The translations under genes were made by a program, and so were the position numbers. Source: Hyphomicrobium sp. (GTDB taxonomy: Bacteria > Pseudomonadota > Alphaproteobacteria > Rhizobiales > Hyphomicrobiaceae). Taken from it: 64,000 bases of DNA. The stretch is taken from contig NZ_JAIETU010000005.1 of assembly GCF_019744875.1 (NCBI RefSeq), positions 744,001 to 808,000 of the forward strand, in the 5' to 3' direction. The notes under the pieces were generated by a model. It ran no database searches. It saw only the letters and a list, made by a program, of their open reading frames with translations, and was not told where the DNA came from. Of this stretch, positions 8,514 to 19,349 are shown in pieces (within the stretch, counting starts at the first letter, position 1; every line of letters begins with the position of its first letter).

Positions 8514-9437
8514 TCAGCGCACGCGGCGCGGGTTCATGTAGAGGTCCGCTTCCTGGCGATCCAGCTCTGGCGTGATCTTGCCGGACTGGACGCCCTTGTA
8601 CAGGCGCTTCATGTGGCGGCGGCAATCGCTGTTGAAGACCATCATCGAGCCGAACAGCTTCATGACCGTCGTCAGGCGCTTGTCGGCGCCTTCGCGGATC
8701 TGGCACTTCCACTTGCCGCCGATGGAGAACACCTTGCCGTCGATGTAGCCGACGGTCTCGTTGTTCTGATCGATCAGCGCGTAGTCGCCGCCGAGATTGA
8801 TGAAGGCGCGCTTCAGGCGGTAGAACTCAGGCTTGCCCTTGCCGTCGATGATGAAGAACGAGAAGTGCTCGGGCATGAACGGCCATTTGTTGGCCGAGCG
8901 CTCCAGGTAGATGATGTAGTTGTCGTCGTCGGTGTTGATCGAGTAGGTCATCACCGGCAGGCCGCGCGCGCCGATCGTCTGCTGCAGAGAGCGGCCGACC
9001 ATCAGGTCCATCGTGGCGCGCCAGCCGAGGTTGGGCGTGAACAGCTTGAAGACCAGGCGGCGGTCCATGCCGGTCGCCTTCTTCCAGATCTCCTCGCGGT
9101 AGCCGAACAGGCCGGTGCGCTCGCCGTTCTCGATGATCTCGCCGAAGATATCCATGTCGGACGTGAACTGGCGCGACTTGGCGCGATTGCGCGTGCGCCG
9201 GTAGAGGCCGAACTCGGTGAAGTTGAAATCCGTGAGCCAGATGTCGACGACGAAGCGGTTCCAGCCGTCGGAGGCGCGCTTGGACGGCTTCTTGCCTTTC
9301 GTGCCCTTTGTTTTGGCCTCTGCGGCCTTCACTTCCGCGGCGGCTTCCTTGAGAGCCTCGGCGCGTGCGTCGCGAGCGGCGTCGGCTGCCGCGGCATCGG
9401 CGCGGGCGTCCACGACCTTGAGTGCGGGTGCGTTCAT
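8514..9437 (-). CDS. Conserved-looking protein with possible LURP-one/tubby-like barrel
   Basis: I do not recognise this 307-aa protein by name. Residues 1-55 are Ala/Lys-rich, charged and probably coiled or disordered. The remainder is a compact, Trp/Tyr/Phe-rich domain. Segments such as 'YALIDQNNETVGYIDGKVFSIGGKWKCQI' have the spacing of LURP-one/scramblase-like beta barrels (a 'G..VG.IDGK.FSIG' pattern). That is a weak resemblance, not a confirmed assignment. No signal peptide or transmembrane segment is seen. GAGGGAG precedes the ATG at 9437. It appears monocistronic, followed by a hairpin. Confidence 0.72.
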   Translation of the reverse strand: MNAPALKVVDARADAAAADAARDARAEALKEAAAEVKAAEAKTKGTKGKKPSKRASDGWNRFVVDIWLTDFNFTEFGLYRRTRNRAKSRQFTSDMDIFGEIIENGERTGLFGYREEIWKKATGMDRRLVFKLFTPNLGWRATMDLMVGRSLQQTIGARGLPVMTYSINTDDDNYIIYLERSANKWPFMPEHFSFFIIDGKGKPEFYRLKRAFINLGGDYALIDQNNETVGYIDGKVFSIGGKWKCQIREGADKRLTTVMKLFGSMMVFNSDCRRHMKRLYKGVQSGKITPELDRQEADLYMNPRRVR

Positions 9438-9649
9438 GCCGGTCTCCCTCCTCTTGAGCTTTCGTGCCTGAGCGGACTTTGGAATCCGGCGCGATCCGAA
9501 TGGTTCCGCCGGATCCGCTCGAGCGAATCACACAGTTGCCGAAAGGCTAGCATCGGCCATCGGTTGGCGTGGGGCACGGCGACGCCGCGCGTGTGCGAAA
9601 GCTGTGGGTAGGTGGGGAGCAGGCAGTCGGCAACGGGCAGCGGGTGGTG

Positions 9650-10327
9650 TCAGCGGGCGCCGAAGATGGCGGAGCCGACGCGGACGTAGGTGGCGCCGAA
9701 TTCGGCGGCGGTCTCGAAATCGCTGCTCATGCCCATGCTGAGCTCTGGCAGGCCGAGCTCGCGGGCGAGCTTGGCCAGGAAGGCGAAGTGGACGGCCGCT
9801 TCCTCGTCGACCGGCGGGATGCACATGAGGCCCGCGATCCCGAGGCCGAGGTCGTCGCGGCAGTGGGCCAGGAAAGACGCGGTGTCCTTGGGCGCGATGC
9901 CGGCCTTCTGCGCTTCCTCGCCAGTGTTGACCTCGATGAAGAGCTTGAGGCGCTTGCCCTGCTTCTGCTGCTCCTCGGCGATGGCGCGGGCGATCTTGGG
10001 GCGGTCGACGGTGTGGATGGCGTCGAACAGCTCGACCGCTTCGCGGGTCTTGTTCGACTGCAGCGGGCCGATGAGGTGCAGCTCCGTGTCGGGATAGCGG
10101 GCGCGCAGGTCCGGCCACTTCGCCTTGGCCTCCTGCACGCGGTTTTCGCCGAACAGACGCTGGCCGGCGTCGAGCACGGGGACGATGGCTTCGGCTTCGA
10201 AGGTCTTCGAGACGGCGATCAGGTGGACGGACGCGGGATCGCGCCCGGCCTCGCGCGCGGCGGCGGCGAGGCGGGATTGGACGTCAGCGAGGGCAGCGGC
10301 GGGCGAGGATGGGATCGGGTTGGTCAT
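9650..10327 (-). CDS. yggS: YggS-family PLP-binding protein (PLP homeostasis)
   Basis: This 225-aa single-domain TIM-barrel protein has the PLP-lysine segment 'LIAVSKTFEAEAI', followed by 'LFGENRVQEAKAKW' and 'LHLIGPLQSNKTREAV', all hallmarks of the YggS/PROSC family. 'SMGMSSDFETAAEFGATYVRVGSAIFG' at the C-terminus binds the PLP phosphate. The family has no known catalytic reaction; it buffers free PLP and affects amino-acid and vitamin B6 pools. It is divergent from the fic gene, and the first of three 33-bp dyad elements lies 17 bases upstream of its ATG, so the two genes may share control. Confidence 0.95.
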   Translation of the reverse strand: MTNPIPSSPAAALADVQSRLAAAAREAGRDPASVHLIAVSKTFEAEAIVPVLDAGQRLFGENRVQEAKAKWPDLRARYPDTELHLIGPLQSNKTREAVELFDAIHTVDRPKIARAIAEEQQKQGKRLKLFIEVNTGEEAQKAGIAPKDTASFLAHCRDDLGLGIAGLMCIPPVDEEAAVHFAFLAKLARELGLPELSMGMSSDFETAAEFGATYVRVGSAIFGAR

Positions 10328-10343
10328 TGGTCGGGTTTAATCC

Positions 10344-10376
10344 ATATGCGCAATAAATCAAATATTTTGCGCACGT
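10344..10376. repeat. 33-bp dyad element, copy 1 (yggS side)
   Basis: Left arm ATATGCGCAAT, 11-nt spacer, right arm TTTGCGCACGT: the same 11-11-11 layout as copies 2 and 3, with mismatches at the outer end of the right arm. It ends 17 bases from the yggS start codon. Confidence 0.7.
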
Positions 10377-10415
10377 CCGGACCCTCATGCGCACGGCGCG
10401 TGCATGTGAGGAGGA

Positions 10416-10448
10416 ATATGCGCAAAAAACGATGAAATTTGCGCATAT
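10416..10448. repeat. 33-bp dyad element, copy 2 (perfect)
   Basis: ATATGCGCAAA, an 11-nt A-rich spacer, TTTGCGCATAT: a perfect 11-bp inverted repeat, 12 bp if the flanking A/T pair is counted. It starts 72 bp after copy 1. Confidence 0.85.
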
Positions 10449-10485
10449 TTGGTGGACATGCGCGCCGCTTGCTCATATCATCCGA

Positions 10486-10518
10486 ATATGCGCAAAAAAT
10501 CTGAAAATTTACGCATAT
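10486..10518. repeat. 33-bp dyad element, copy 3 (fic side)
   Basis: ATATGCGCAAA, an 11-nt spacer, TTTACGCATAT: one mismatch. It starts 70 bp after copy 2 and ends eight bases before the GTG at 10527 chosen as the fic start. The three copies look like operators for one dimeric DNA-binding protein. Confidence 0.8.
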
Positions 10519-10526
10519 CAGATCAC

Positions 10527-11651
10527 GTGACGGTGTTCGATCCGGAACAGCCCTACAACGCGCTGCCCCCGCTTCCACCGCCGCATGACATTGAAACAAA
10601 AAGCGTTCTCAAGAAATGCGTGACGGCGCGGGCGGCGTTGGCCGCCCTCCAGCAGGCGACGGCGCTCATTCCCAACCAAGATGTGCTGATCAGCAGTGTG
10701 CCCCTGCTGGGCCTGAGAGAGGCCAAGGACAGCTCGGAAATCGAGAACATCGTCACCACCAACGACAGGCTGTTTCAGTATGCTCACAGCGATCCGGACC
10801 AGGCGGATCCCGCGACCAAGGAGACGCTGCGCTACCGCAAGGCTCTGCTCAAGGGCTTCGAAAGCCTCGCAGAGCGGCCGTTGACGACGCGCACCGCCGT
10901 CGAAGTCTGTCGCGCCATCAAGGATGTCGATCTCGATCTTCGCCGTACGACCGGCACCCATCTGCGCAATCATGCCAGCGGCAAGGTCATCTATACGCCG
11001 CCCGAGGGCGAGGCCGTGCTGCGGGAGTTGATGGCGAACTGGGAGGCCTTCCTGCATGACGGGTCCGATATGGATCCCTTGGTGCGGATGGCAATCGCGC
11101 ATTACCAGTTCGAGGCCATCCATCCATTTCCCGACGGCAATGGGCGCACCGGGCGCATCCTGAATATTCTCGTGCTTGTCCAGGAGGGGTTGCTGGATCT
11201 GCCGGTCCTCTATCTCAGCCGCTACATCAACGACCGCCGCAACGACTATTACCGATTGCTGCTCGGCGTGACCGCCGAGAAGGCCTGGGAAGCCTGGGCG
11301 CTCTTCATGCTCGATGCAGTCGAGACGACGGCCCATTGGACGCGGGACAAGATCCTGGCGGTGCGCGCGCTCATGGAAAGCACTGTCAGTCACGTACGGG
11401 AGGCGGCGCCGAAAACCTACCGGCGCGAGCTTGTCGAGACGATCTTCAGGAAGCCTTACTGCCGCATCGGCGATCTGGTGGAGGCCGGGGTCGGTAACCG
11501 CACCACGGCGTCCAAGTATCTCAAGGATCTCGTGGAAGCGGGCGTGCTGCAGGAGAGGAAATCAGGCCGGGATCGCATCTATCTGCATGTCCGGTTCTTC
11601 GATCTGCTCATGAACGACAGCAACGAGGTCGCGCCGTTCCCGCCGACATGA
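10527..11651 (+). CDS. Fic-family AMPylase (class II) with C-terminal winged helix
   Basis: The product is about 374 aa. 'YNALPPLPPP' is the Fic_N start. 'SSEIEN' matches the (S/T)xxxE(G/N) autoinhibitory helix motif, N-terminal to the Fic core as in class II enzymes. The catalytic loop 'HPFPDGNGRTGRIL' is complete, so AMP transfer from ATP to a Ser/Thr/Tyr hydroxyl is expected. Residues from about 300 form a winged helix ('GNRTTASKYLKDLVEAGVLQE') that could bind DNA. The track starts at TTG 10449, but family N-termini and the position of dyad copy 3 favour GTG 10527; ATG 10458 and 10488 remain possible. No strong Shine-Dalgarno is visible for any of them. No antitoxin partner gene is adjacent. 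Confidence 0.9.
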   Translation: MTVFDPEQPYNALPPLPPPHDIETKSVLKKCVTARAALAALQQATALIPNQDVLISSVPLLGLREAKDSSEIENIVTTNDRLFQYAHSDPDQADPATKETLRYRKALLKGFESLAERPLTTRTAVEVCRAIKDVDLDLRRTTGTHLRNHASGKVIYTPPEGEAVLRELMANWEAFLHDGSDMDPLVRMAIAHYQFEAIHPFPDGNGRTGRILNILVLVQEGLLDLPVLYLSRYINDRRNDYYRLLLGVTAEKAWEAWALFMLDAVETTAHWTRDKILAVRALMESTVSHVREAAPKTYRRELVETIFRKPYCRIGDLVEAGVGNRTTASKYLKDLVEAGVLQERKSGRDRIYLHVRFFDLLMNDSNEVAPFPPT

Positions 11652-11749
11652 GGCGTTTCAGCGCCCTCATCAGCGGGTCGCCTTGACCGGGCGGGCCCTT
11701 TCGGGCTCATTACGCCGCAAACCTTAATCCCGAGACGACCGAAAGCCCC

Positions 11750-14372
<2,623 letters not shown>

Positions 14373-14386
<14 letters not shown>

Positions 14387-14969
14387 CACGGGCGGGACCA
14401 TGCGTGCAGGCGTCATGAACCGGAACGTTTCGAGCCGGACTGGCGGATGGTACTCGGCATCGCGGCTGGCGATGGCGGCGGTTCTCGTCGTGCCTTTTCT
14501 GGCGGCGTGCGGCAACGGCGGGTTCAAGCCGCTGTACGGTTCGGCCGGCATCGGCGCAAACGCGGACGCCCGGCTGGCCCAGGTCTCCGTCACCACCATT
14601 CCCGGCCGCGTCGGCCAGCAGATCCGCAACGAACTGATCTTCCACGCCACAGGCGGCGGCGGTGAAGTCGTCAATCCGGACCTGCGTCTCGACGTGGCCA
14701 TCCGCGAGAGCGTGACCTCGACGCTCGTCGAGATCGACGGCAACTCGGCCGGCCAGATCTACAACGTCGAGGCGAAGTTCCAGCTCATCCGCATCTCGGA
14801 CAAGACGGTCGTGCTCTCGGGCACCAGCTTCGGGCGCGCCAGCTTCGAGCGCAATCTCTCGATCTTCTCGAACGTGCGCGCACGCGAAGACGCCGAAGAC
14901 CGCGCCGCGAAGGTGATCGGCGAGGACCTCAAGGCCCGCCTCTCGGCCTATCTTGCAGGCGCCGCCTAA
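14373..14969 (+). CDS. lptE: LPS-assembly lipoprotein LptE
   Basis: This 198-aa protein has an N-terminal signal with lipobox '[16 protein letters not shown]'. After lipidation the mature protein would start at the Cys. 'C(G)...GFKPLYG' is the typical LptE opening, and the C-terminal half ('[27 protein letters not shown]') matches LptE family ends. LptE plugs LptD in the outer membrane for LPS export. AAAGGA stands six bases before ATG 14373, inside leuS, so translation is probably coupled; ATG 14400 and 14415 would shorten a long n-region. holA follows after 106 bases. Confidence 0.9.
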
Positions 14970-14973
14970 GCTT

Positions 14974-15009
14974 TCGGTTTCATTGCCGCTCTCGGTTTCA
15001 TTGCCGCTC
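14974..15009. repeat. 18-bp perfect tandem duplication
   Basis: TCGGTTTCATTGCCGCTC occurs twice head to tail in the short gap between lptE and holA. There is no coding role. Confidence 0.9.
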
Positions 15010-15075
15010 CGGAGCCGACGGTCCAGGCGGTGCCGACTTGGGCGACCTTGCGGCTGCTCTCGAAGGCGTTGATCC

Positions 15076-16122
15076 ATGGTTGCCGTCAAGGCGCATCAGG
15101 CCCAGGCGTTTCTCAACGCTCCCGATCCCAAGATCCGCGCGGTGCTGTTTTTCGGCTCCGACGTCGGGCTCGTCAGCGAGCGCGCGCAAATCCTCGCGAA
15201 GGCGGCCGCGCAGCGATTCGATCCGCCGGGTGAGCTGATCCGGCTGGACGACGTCGATCTCGACAGCGATCCCGACCGGCTTGCGGTCGAGCTCAACACC
15301 GTGCCGATGTTCGGCGGCCCGAAAATCATCCGGACGGCCCAGAGCCGGCGTGTCAACGCGGCGCTGCTCAAGCCGCTCGTCGAGGGCGGGGTGCGCGAAG
15401 GCGTGCTGATCGTCGAGGGCGGCAATCTCAAGCCGGACGACACGCTGCGCACGCTGTTCGAGAAGTCGCCCGTGGCGGCGGCCATCGCCTGCTACGCCGA
15501 CGCAGCGCAGGACCTCGAAGGGCTCGTGCGCGACATCCTGCGGGAGGCCAACGTGACCATCTCGTCGGACGCTCGCCACGCGCTGGTCGAGCGGCTGGGC
15601 GCGGACCGGGCGCTGTCGCGCGGCGAGATCGAAAAGCTCGTGCTGTACGTCGGGCCGGGCGGCACCATCGATGTCGCCGAGGTGGAGGCCATCGTCGGCG
15701 ACGTGTCCGAGCTGGCGCTGGAGCGGATCACGAACGCGGCCGCGGCCGGCCAGGCGGCGCGTGCGGTCGCGGAATGCGGCCGGGCCGTCTCCTCGGGTGA
15801 AAGCCCGCAGGCCATCATCGCGGCCACGCAGCGGCACTTCCAGCGGCTGCACCGGACCCGGGCGGCGCTGGATCGCGGCAGCTCGCTCGAAGATGTGCTG
15901 CGGCAGATGCGTCCGCCCCTGCATTTCAAGCAAAAGGACGCCTTTGCCGCCCAATGCCGTCTCTGGACGGCGCCGCGGCTCGAGGAGGCGCTGGCGCGGA
16001 TCGCGACTGCGGCCAAGGCCGCGCGGCTTGCTGGCGCGCTCGAAGCGGCGCTCTCGGAGCGCCTCATGATGGGCCTCGCCATGATGGTCAGCGGCCGGAG
16101 CGACGCGCGGCGTCCCCGCTGA
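15076..16122 (+). CDS. holA: DNA polymerase III subunit delta
   Basis: This 348-aa protein has the HolA architecture: an N-terminal AAA+-like module beginning 'AVLFFGSDVGLVSERAQILA', a middle lid, and a C-terminal collar domain ('ERLMMGLAMMVSGR'). As expected for delta, a functional Walker A is absent. Delta opens the beta clamp within the clamp loader. Its position downstream of leuS-lptE is the common alphaproteobacterial order and supports the call. ATG 15076 gives the usual length. Confidence 0.93.
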   Translation: MVAVKAHQAQAFLNAPDPKIRAVLFFGSDVGLVSERAQILAKAAAQRFDPPGELIRLDDVDLDSDPDRLAVELNTVPMFGGPKIIRTAQSRRVNAALLKPLVEGGVREGVLIVEGGNLKPDDTLRTLFEKSPVAAAIACYADAAQDLEGLVRDILREANVTISSDARHALVERLGADRALSRGEIEKLVLYVGPGGTIDVAEVEAIVGDVSELALERITNAAAAGQAARAVAECGRAVSSGESPQAIIAATQRHFQRLHRTRAALDRGSSLEDVLRQMRPPLHFKQKDAFAAQCRLWTAPRLEEALARIATAAKAARLAGALEAALSERLMMGLAMMVSGRSDARRPR

Positions 16123-16247
16123 GGCTGAACGGACCCCCAAGCCCGGCGGGCGAAGAGGCTCCTCACAGGCCGCACCGGCGTCGCGTTGCCCCCGGCGCGC
16201 CAATGGTATAGTTGCAGCACGCTTAGGGGTTAGACGGGGAGAGACTT

Positions 16248-17246
16248 ATGACAGGCGCGCAATTCGATGTGGTCGCGATCGGCAATGCGATTGTCGACAT
16301 CATCGGCCGCTGCGACGACGGCTTTCTGGAGCGTCACGGCGCTTCCAAGGGGATCATGAACCTCGTCGATACGGACCGCGTCGCCACCCTCTATTCGGCC
16401 ATGGGGCCGGGTATCGAAATTTCGGGCGGCTCGGCCGCCAATACGGCAGCGGGCATCGCCTCGCTCGGCGGGCGTGCCGCCTTTATCGGCAAGGTTGCCG
16501 AGGACGAATTCGGGTGCATCTTCCGCCACGACATCCGCGCTGCCGGCGTGGCCTTCAACACGCCAGCCGTGGCGGGTGAGCGGGCCACCTCGCGGTCGCT
16601 GATCCTCGTCACGCCGGACGGGCAGCGGACGATGAACACCTTCCTCGGCATCAGCACGGAGCTCGACCAGGGCGAAGTGGATCCGGCCGTCATCCAGAAC
16701 GCGAACATCGTCTATCTCGAGGGCTACCTGTTCGACCGGGACGAGGCCAAGGCCGCGTTCCGGCAGGCCGTCGATATCGCCAACAAGGCCGGCCGGCGCG
16801 TGGCGCTGACTCTCTCGGACGCGTTCTGCGTCAACCGCCACCGGGCCGAGTTCCTGCAGCTCATCCGGTCCGGCATCGGGATCCTGTTCGCCAACGAAAG
16901 CGAGATCCTGTCGCTCTACGAAACCGAGAACTTCGAAGAGGCGGCCCGGCGGGTCGCCCAGGATACTCCGCTCGCCGTGCTGACCCGCAGCGAGAAGGGC
17001 TCTCTCATCATCTCGAACGGCGAGCGCGTCGAGGTGGCGGCGGAGCCGATCAGCAAAGTCGTGGATACCACCGGGGCGGGCGACCTCTATGCGGCCGGCT
17101 TCCTGTTCGGCCTGGCGCTCGACTACGACCTGGCCGCGGCCGGGCGGCTCGGCAGCTTCGCGGCGGCCGAAATCATTGGCCAGATCGGCGCGCGCTCGGA
17201 GGTGAAACTCTCAAACCTGGCGCGAATCCGCGGCTTCATCGGCTGA
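16248..17246 (+). CDS. Adenosine kinase (PfkB family)
   Basis: This 332-aa ribokinase-fold enzyme begins 'FDVVAIGNAIVDIIGRCDD'. 'EISGGSAANTAAGIASLGG' is the nucleoside-binding signature, and 'DTTGAGDLYAAGFLFGL' holds the catalytic Asp and anion hole. The length and the 'GNAIVD' start fit the adenosine kinase branch rather than fructokinase or ribokinase. It phosphorylates adenosine to AMP for purine salvage, and may also handle adenosine from S-adenosylhomocysteine turnover. GGGGAGAG precedes the ATG by eight bases. It appears monocistronic with a hairpin terminator just after the stop. Confidence 0.92.
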   Translation: MTGAQFDVVAIGNAIVDIIGRCDDGFLERHGASKGIMNLVDTDRVATLYSAMGPGIEISGGSAANTAAGIASLGGRAAFIGKVAEDEFGCIFRHDIRAAGVAFNTPAVAGERATSRSLILVTPDGQRTMNTFLGISTELDQGEVDPAVIQNANIVYLEGYLFDRDEAKAAFRQAVDIANKAGRRVALTLSDAFCVNRHRAEFLQLIRSGIGILFANESEILSLYETENFEEAARRVAQDTPLAVLTRSEKGSLIISNGERVEVAAEPISKVVDTTGAGDLYAAGFLFGLALDYDLAAAGRLGSFAAAEIIGQIGARSEVKLSNLARIRGFIG

Positions 17247-17259
17247 GATCCGATTGCGG

Positions 17260-17287
17260 CAAAGGCGGAGTGCTTTCCGCCTTTGTT
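17260..17287 (+). terminator. Terminator after the adenosine kinase gene
   Basis: CAAAGGCGGA-gtgctt-TCCGCCTTTG is a perfect 10-bp stem whose 3' arm ends in TTTG and is followed by TT. It lies 14 bases after the stop. Confidence 0.75.
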
Positions 17288-17384
17288 CCCGCCTGACATA
17301 CAAGTTAAAGAATCATTTTCGCAACATTTGTTAAATTGACCGTCTTTGTTCTTGGTTCTACTCACTTTTTCTCCTTTGCAAATC

Positions 17385-17412
17385 TGACCAAAAGACCGCA
17401 AGGTTTTGGTCA
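17385..17412. promoter_or_regulatory. 9-bp palindrome upstream of the AT-hook-like gene
   Basis: TGACCAAAA-N10-TTTTGGTCA is a perfect inverted repeat ending 24 bases before ATG 17437. It lies in a markedly AT-rich stretch (about 17290-17412) that differs from the surrounding GC-rich DNA. It is a likely operator; autoregulation by the downstream protein is possible. Confidence 0.6.
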
Positions 17413-17436
17413 TTGAATCGGCAATTGGATCACGGC

Positions 17437-17985
17437 ATGCCCCCCGAAGATGCCCGCCGCGGCCGCCCCAAGGGTAGCGGCTTGGATGACAGTTCTCAGC
17501 TCCGCCGCGTGGCGGACCTGCTCGAGGCGGACCCGAACCTCAAGCCCACCACCGCCATCAAGGCAATCGGAGTTTCGGATCCCTCGACGATCCGGCGTCT
17601 CCGCGAAAAGCTGAAAGTCGAGCCTCTGCGCAGCACCGGCGGCGGTGCTGGCGTGGCGGAGTTTCCGGCGGCGCTCGGCGCCGCGCCGCAAGTTTCGGAT
17701 CGTGCGCCGGCACCGGCCGGCACAGGGTTCGCAAGCGCCGGCTCGTCCGCAGGATTGGCAGAAGCATCGGTTTCCGCCCTATCCGAGTCCGAGACGGCAC
17801 TGTTTGCCAAGTGGTGTGCGTTGGGCCTTTCCGCCGTGTCTTCGACGCTCGAAGCGCACGTGGCCCTGATGACCGATCTCCTGCGTACCCCGCAGGTCGC
17901 GTGTGCCTTGCGTCAGCAGATTCTGTTCAACGAAGTCGCGAAAGCGTTGTGTCCCAAGCGTTCGGATATCCGAACTTTTCACTGA
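17437..17985 (+). CDS. Small putative DNA-binding protein (AT-hook-like plus HTH)
   Basis: I do not recognise the family. The 182-aa product opens with 'DARRGRPKGSG', an AT-hook-type GRP core. It is followed by a helix-rich segment 'LLEADPNLKPTTAIKAIGVSDPSTIRRLREKL' that reads as a helix-turn-helix. A low-complexity Ala/Gly/Ser/Pro linker (about 70-115) leads to a hydrophobic helical C-terminus ('LFAKWCALGLSAVSSTLEAHVALM...'). The track start TTG 17413 overlaps the upstream palindrome, so I use ATG 17437. A regulator of its own AT-rich promoter is plausible. A strong terminator follows. Confidence 0.68.
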   Translation: MPPEDARRGRPKGSGLDDSSQLRRVADLLEADPNLKPTTAIKAIGVSDPSTIRRLREKLKVEPLRSTGGGAGVAEFPAALGAAPQVSDRAPAPAGTGFASAGSSAGLAEASVSALSESETALFAKWCALGLSAVSSTLEAHVALMTDLLRTPQVACALRQQILFNEVAKALCPKRSDIRTFH

Positions 17986-18012
17986 CCTAATTTCTCCAAA
18001 CCAACACGACCT

Positions 18013-18039
18013 AAGGCCGCCCCCAAGCGGCCTTTTTTC
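18013..18039 (+). terminator. Rho-independent terminator after the AT-hook-like gene
   Basis: AAGGCCGC-ccccaa-GCGGCCTT is a perfect 8-bp stem running into TTTTTT, 27 bases after the stop. Confidence 0.88.
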
Positions 18040-18117
18040 ACTTTTCATGCAGGACGCAAGCTGCGAAGTGGAGTCGTTCAATAGGCGTTGTGCTGTGTGG
18101 AGGGCCGGCGCATTTGC

Positions 18118-18156
18118 GCCGGGTCGCGTTGCTCCCGAGCGCTTCGCGCTGTTTTT
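18118..18156 (+). repeat. Dispersed terminator-like repeat, copy B
   Basis: GCCGGGTCGCGTTGCTCCCG followed by AGCGC-ttc-GCGCT and GTTTTTG. It matches copy A at 4841-4880 over its whole length apart from a few substitutions and a two-base loop difference. The stem is preserved while the loop differs. It ends about 29 bases beyond the argE stop. Confidence 0.6.
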
Positions 18157-18184
18157 GTTTGGGCGCGAGCTGAGAGAGGGGCGG

Positions 18185-19339
18185 TTAGGCTTCGGCCCAG
18201 TCCGCGAGGCGGTCCATGAAAGCGAGGCAGCTTTCGATCTCGGAGACGGCGATCCACTCGTCCGCCGTGTGGGCTTGGGCGATGTCGCCCGGACCGCAGA
18301 CGACGGCGGGCACGTTCGCGGCCTGAAACAGGCCCGCTTCGGTGGCGTAGGAGACCGCCTGCGTGTCGTTCTGCCCGGCGAGCTTGAGCGCGAGCGCGAC
18401 GATGTCCGACGAGCCCGCCGCGAACGGCGGCACGCGGTTGGTCTGGCGGATGGCGATGCAAGCTTCGGGGGCGACGCGCTGCATCGCGGGCAGAAGCTCG
18501 GCGTTCGCAAAGTCCACGAGGCGCCGCTCGATGGCGTCAATGTCGATGCCGGGCAAGGCGCGCACTTCGAAGCCGAAGCGGCATGCGGCAGGCACGATGT
18601 TGGCGGCGATGCCGCCTGAGATTTCCGTCACCTGCAAGGTCGGGAAGGGCGGCGTGAAACGAGGGTCCGGCGGCAGCGCCGCCAGATCGCGCTCGATGCG
18701 CTGTAGCTCGACGATCAGGTGTGAGGCCGCGGCGATCGCATTGACGCCGAGCGGGGCCATGCTCGAATGGGCGGCGCGGCCCGTGATGTCGACCGACCAG
18801 CGGACCGGGCCTTTATGTGCATCGACGACGGCCATGGAGGTCGGCTCGCCGACGATGACGGCGCGCGGTTTCGGCAGCCTGTCGCCCAGCTCGGCGATCA
18901 TCGGGCGCACGCCCGTGCAGCCGGTTTCCTCGTCATACGAAAACAGCAGGTGGATCGGCGTGCGCAGCGGGCGCGCCTTGAACGATGGCACCATGGCCAT
19001 GGCGCAGGCGAGGTAGCCTTTCATGTCGGCCGTGCCGCGGCCATAGAGGCGGCCATCGGACTGGCGCAGCGTAAAGGGGTCGGAGGTCCACGCCTGCGGA
19101 TCTGCCGGCACGACGTCGGTGTGGCCGGAGAGGCCGATGCCGGGGACGCCGGCGGGGCCGATCGTGGCGAACACGGAGGCTTTTTCGCCGTCCGCGGTCG
19201 GGACGATTTCAGACGCGATGCCATGGCCGGACAGGTAGTCCTGCACGAAGGCGACGAGTGCGCGATTGGATTTGTGGCTCGTGGTGTCGAACGACACGAG
19301 ACGATCCAACAGGGTGATTGCAGATGAGGTTACGTCCAC
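18185..19339 (-). CDS. argE: Acetylornithine deacetylase
   Basis: This 384-aa M20-family zinc hydrolase shows metal-binding segments 'LSGHTDVVPAD' (His), 'GRGTADMKGYLA' (bridging Asp) and 'FSYDEETGCTG' (catalytic Glu and Zn Glu). The dimerisation domain and 'EAGLFQAANVPAVVCGPG' fit the ArgE branch. It releases acetate from N-acetylornithine in arginine synthesis. It starts with GTG 19339, ten bases after the apaG stop, so the two are likely cotranscribed. argH lies in this window at 29.5 kb. DapE at 24.1 kb is a paralogue. Confidence 0.9.
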   Translation of the reverse strand: MDVTSSAITLLDRLVSFDTTSHKSNRALVAFVQDYLSGHGIASEIVPTADGEKASVFATIGPAGVPGIGLSGHTDVVPADPQAWTSDPFTLRQSDGRLYGRGTADMKGYLACAMAMVPSFKARPLRTPIHLLFSYDEETGCTGVRPMIAELGDRLPKPRAVIVGEPTSMAVVDAHKGPVRWSVDITGRAAHSSMAPLGVNAIAAASHLIVELQRIERDLAALPPDPRFTPPFPTLQVTEISGGIAANIVPAACRFGFEVRALPGIDIDAIERRLVDFANAELLPAMQRVAPEACIAIRQTNRVPPFAAGSSDIVALALKLAGQNDTQAVSYATEAGLFQAANVPAVVCGPGDIAQAHTADEWIAVSEIESCLAFMDRLADWAEA

Positions 19340-19349
19340 GGGTCAGGCT

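Noticed and set aside
10324-10599. 91-aa minus-strand ORF over the yggS-fic region
   Set aside because: Its repeated peptide (MRKFHRFLRIF) is just the 33-bp dyads read as codons.
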